From the NCBI GenBank assembly GCA_934663655.1, contig CAKUKT010000127.1, positions 1-7,209 on the forward strand: a stretch of DNA of 7,209 nucleotides. The letters are read 5' to 3'. This document shows positions 5,870 to 7,209 of this stretch, one piece after another. Made by a program: the position numbers and the translations under genes. This DNA comes from an uncultured Victivallaceae bacterium (GTDB lineage Bacteria; Verrucomicrobiota; Lentisphaeria; Victivallales; Victivallaceae). Position 1 is the first letter of the stretch; every line of letters starts with the position of its first letter. The notes below the pieces were generated by a model. That model saw only the letters and a program-made list of their open reading frames with translations, had not been told where the DNA came from and made no database searches.

Positions 5870-7209
5870 ATGAAAAGCAAAGCGACCCTGCTGGTTGCGA
5901 TGGCCGCAACGCTCCTGTCCGCGGAAACAACCGGCTTGAATGAAAATTTTGATAATCCTTCTTCCAGTTACTCTGCTCCTCCGGATTTCCTCGTCGAAAG
6001 CAACCGTGACCATGATCCTAATCACGGCAATGTGCTTCGCATCACGCGTTCAACTAAAACCCATAAATATATCAGGCTTGAGATTCAGCCTCAGCCGCCC
6101 CCCTTGCATAATTTTACCGTGTCGCTGGATTACCTCGGTATAGGTTATTTTTTTGTGCTTGACCACGACAACAGACAACTTGGCGGCATCTCCTTAAACG
6201 GCAACGGACAGCTCAAAATACTGGCGGAAGAACAAAATTCATGGCACAGCACAACCATTTCCACTCCTCCCGGCAAATGGGTGGGCATTAAACTGGAATT
6301 TGATGCCGGCAAGGGTTATTATCGGGCCATGCTCCATACCGATGACGGTAAGAATCTACAGAGCGAATGGTTTCCGATGGCTTCAACCGGGACAGCCGCC
6401 AAAATTCAACTCGGCAATTCTTATCCGATCGGGAACGTCGCCTTCGTCGATAATGTGAAAGTTTCCATTTCAGACCTGTTGTCTCTTTCCGGACGCACTG
6501 ATGTTGCGCCGGCAGCGACAGTATCACGCCGGAATATTGTGACGGCGACATCAGAGGATGACAGTCGGGACAATCTGGACACACTCAGCGGAGAATCCGG
6601 GGAATACCAATTCGATTTTCCTGCTCCCGTGGAACTTTCCACTATAACTTTGACCGGTGGCGAGACAATTTCTGCTGAAGTTGTCGGAATAAACTCCGGC
6701 GGCCAGTCGGTCGAGATTGCAGCCGGAAAGGATTTTGTTGTCGTCGGGAATACCAGGCAGGCGGATTTCAGTCCGGCCACCCTCAACAGGGTTATGGTAA
6801 CATTCAAAGGACAACCAGGCGCCAAACTGCCCCGGATCAGTCTCTGGCAACATCAAACAACAACTCAACGCGATGCGGACAGCCATCTCGCCTCAGTCCT
6901 TAAGGGCGATTTCCGGCTGCCGGTTTACGAAAGCGACGAAAACGCCGGGCTCCATCTTTTCAATACGGGAGAGAAACCGCTGAAACTGTCAATAACGGTC
7001 AAAGAACGAAAAAGTGGCCGTCTCATATTTCCGACAAGTTACAAAACCATTCCCGCCGGTGAAACAAAAATAGAGTTTCCCCTCGCCGATTTGCCTGACG
7101 GAGAATATCTTGTCTCGATCGTAAACACCGATGACGGAGCCACCATGCTGCGCTTGTTGCGGCGACAGCTGATTCCGGAAACTCTCCAACCCGATATCCT
7201 GGAAATGAC
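5870..7209 (+). CDS. Large secreted protein with beta-rich carbohydrate-binding-like regions (cut by right window edge)
   Basis: An open frame of 446 codons with no stop before the window end. It starts at ATG 5870, 9 bases after AAGGA (5856-5860), which overlaps the stop of the pseudopilin gene. A Sec signal peptide is clear: K2/K4, a hydrophobic core ATLLVAMAATLL, and probable cleavage after LSA (residue 18). Residues about 23-200 look like a jelly-roll lectin or laminin-G-like sandwich (GLNENFD, VLRITR, FTVSLDYLG, GKWVGIKLEFDAG, VAFVDNVKVS). About 211-326 resembles a discoidin/F5-8-type sandwich (YQFDFPAPVELSTITLTGG through VMVTFKG and RISLW). About 345-420 reads as an Ig-like domain (LHLFNTGEKPLKLSITVKE, IPAGETKIEFPLADLPDGEY). 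These assignments come from strand pattern only. No catalytic domain is visible; it may follow past the edge. It is likely secreted or surface-bound and acts with its upstream neighbours on a glycan. Confidence 0.85.
   Translation, partial: MKSKATLLVAMAATLLSAETTGLNENFDNPSSSYSAPPDFLVESNRDHDPNHGNVLRITRSTKTHKYIRLEIQPQPPPLHNFTVSLDYLGIGYFFVLDHDNRQLGGISLNGNGQLKILAEEQNSWHSTTISTPPGKWVGIKLEFDAGKGYYRAMLHTDDGKNLQSEWFPMASTGTAAKIQLGNSYPIGNVAFVDNVKVSISDLLSLSGRTDVAPAATVSRRNIVTATSEDDSRDNLDTLSGESGEYQFDFPAPVELSTITLTGGETISAEVVGINSGGQSVEIAAGKDFVVVGNTRQADFSPATLNRVMVTFKGQPGAKLPRISLWQHQTTTQRDADSHLASVLKGDFRLPVYESDENAGLHLFNTGEKPLKLSITVKERKSGRLIFPTSYKTIPAGETKIEFPLADLPDGEYLVSIVNTDDGATMLRLLRRQLIPETLQPDILEM

Overview
The window looks like chromosomal DNA from a member of the PVC group, most probably a Lentisphaerota (Victivallis-like) bacterium. 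This is inferred from the gene set, not from a marker gene. The clues are a bacterial V-type ATPase operon carrying a DUF2764 gene between subunits E and A, a stand-alone pseudopilin-like protein with an [17 protein letters not shown]-terminus and an H-X9-DG C-terminal motif, an AraC regulator and a sialidase-like gene side by side, and GGAG/AAGGA ribosome binding sites.

Left part (1-2072, all minus strand): the 5' end of a V-type ATP synthase operon. Reading leftwards it has a well-formed sigma70-like promoter, atpE (peripheral stalk), a DUF2764 gene that overlaps the end of atpE by 8 bases, and atpA (catalytic subunit). atpA runs off the left edge shortly after its Walker A motif.

Middle (2073-2986, minus strand): a single six-helix DUF308/HdeD-like membrane protein gene. 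It has its own candidate promoter and is followed by a hairpin plus short U-run that probably ends its transcript before the ATPase promoter. A second perfect inverted repeat lies in the same gap.

Right part (2987-7209): a probable carbohydrate-response locus. A minus-strand AraC-type regulator (cupin-like sensor domain plus double helix-turn-helix) diverges from a plus-strand cluster across about 80 AT-rich bases. The cluster encodes a sialidase-family (BNR/Asp-box) protein without a signal peptide, a pseudopilin-like surface or periplasmic protein, and a large secreted protein with beta-rich, carbohydrate-binding-like regions that runs off the right edge. The three plus-strand genes are 43 and 12 bases apart, share direction and have good ribosome binding sites, so they are probably one operon controlled by the divergent regulator.

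No RNA gene, CRISPR array, insertion sequence or phage gene was seen. The candidates for something under-described are the pseudopilin embedded in a glycan locus, the divergent sialidase-like enzyme, and the unassigned secreted protein.
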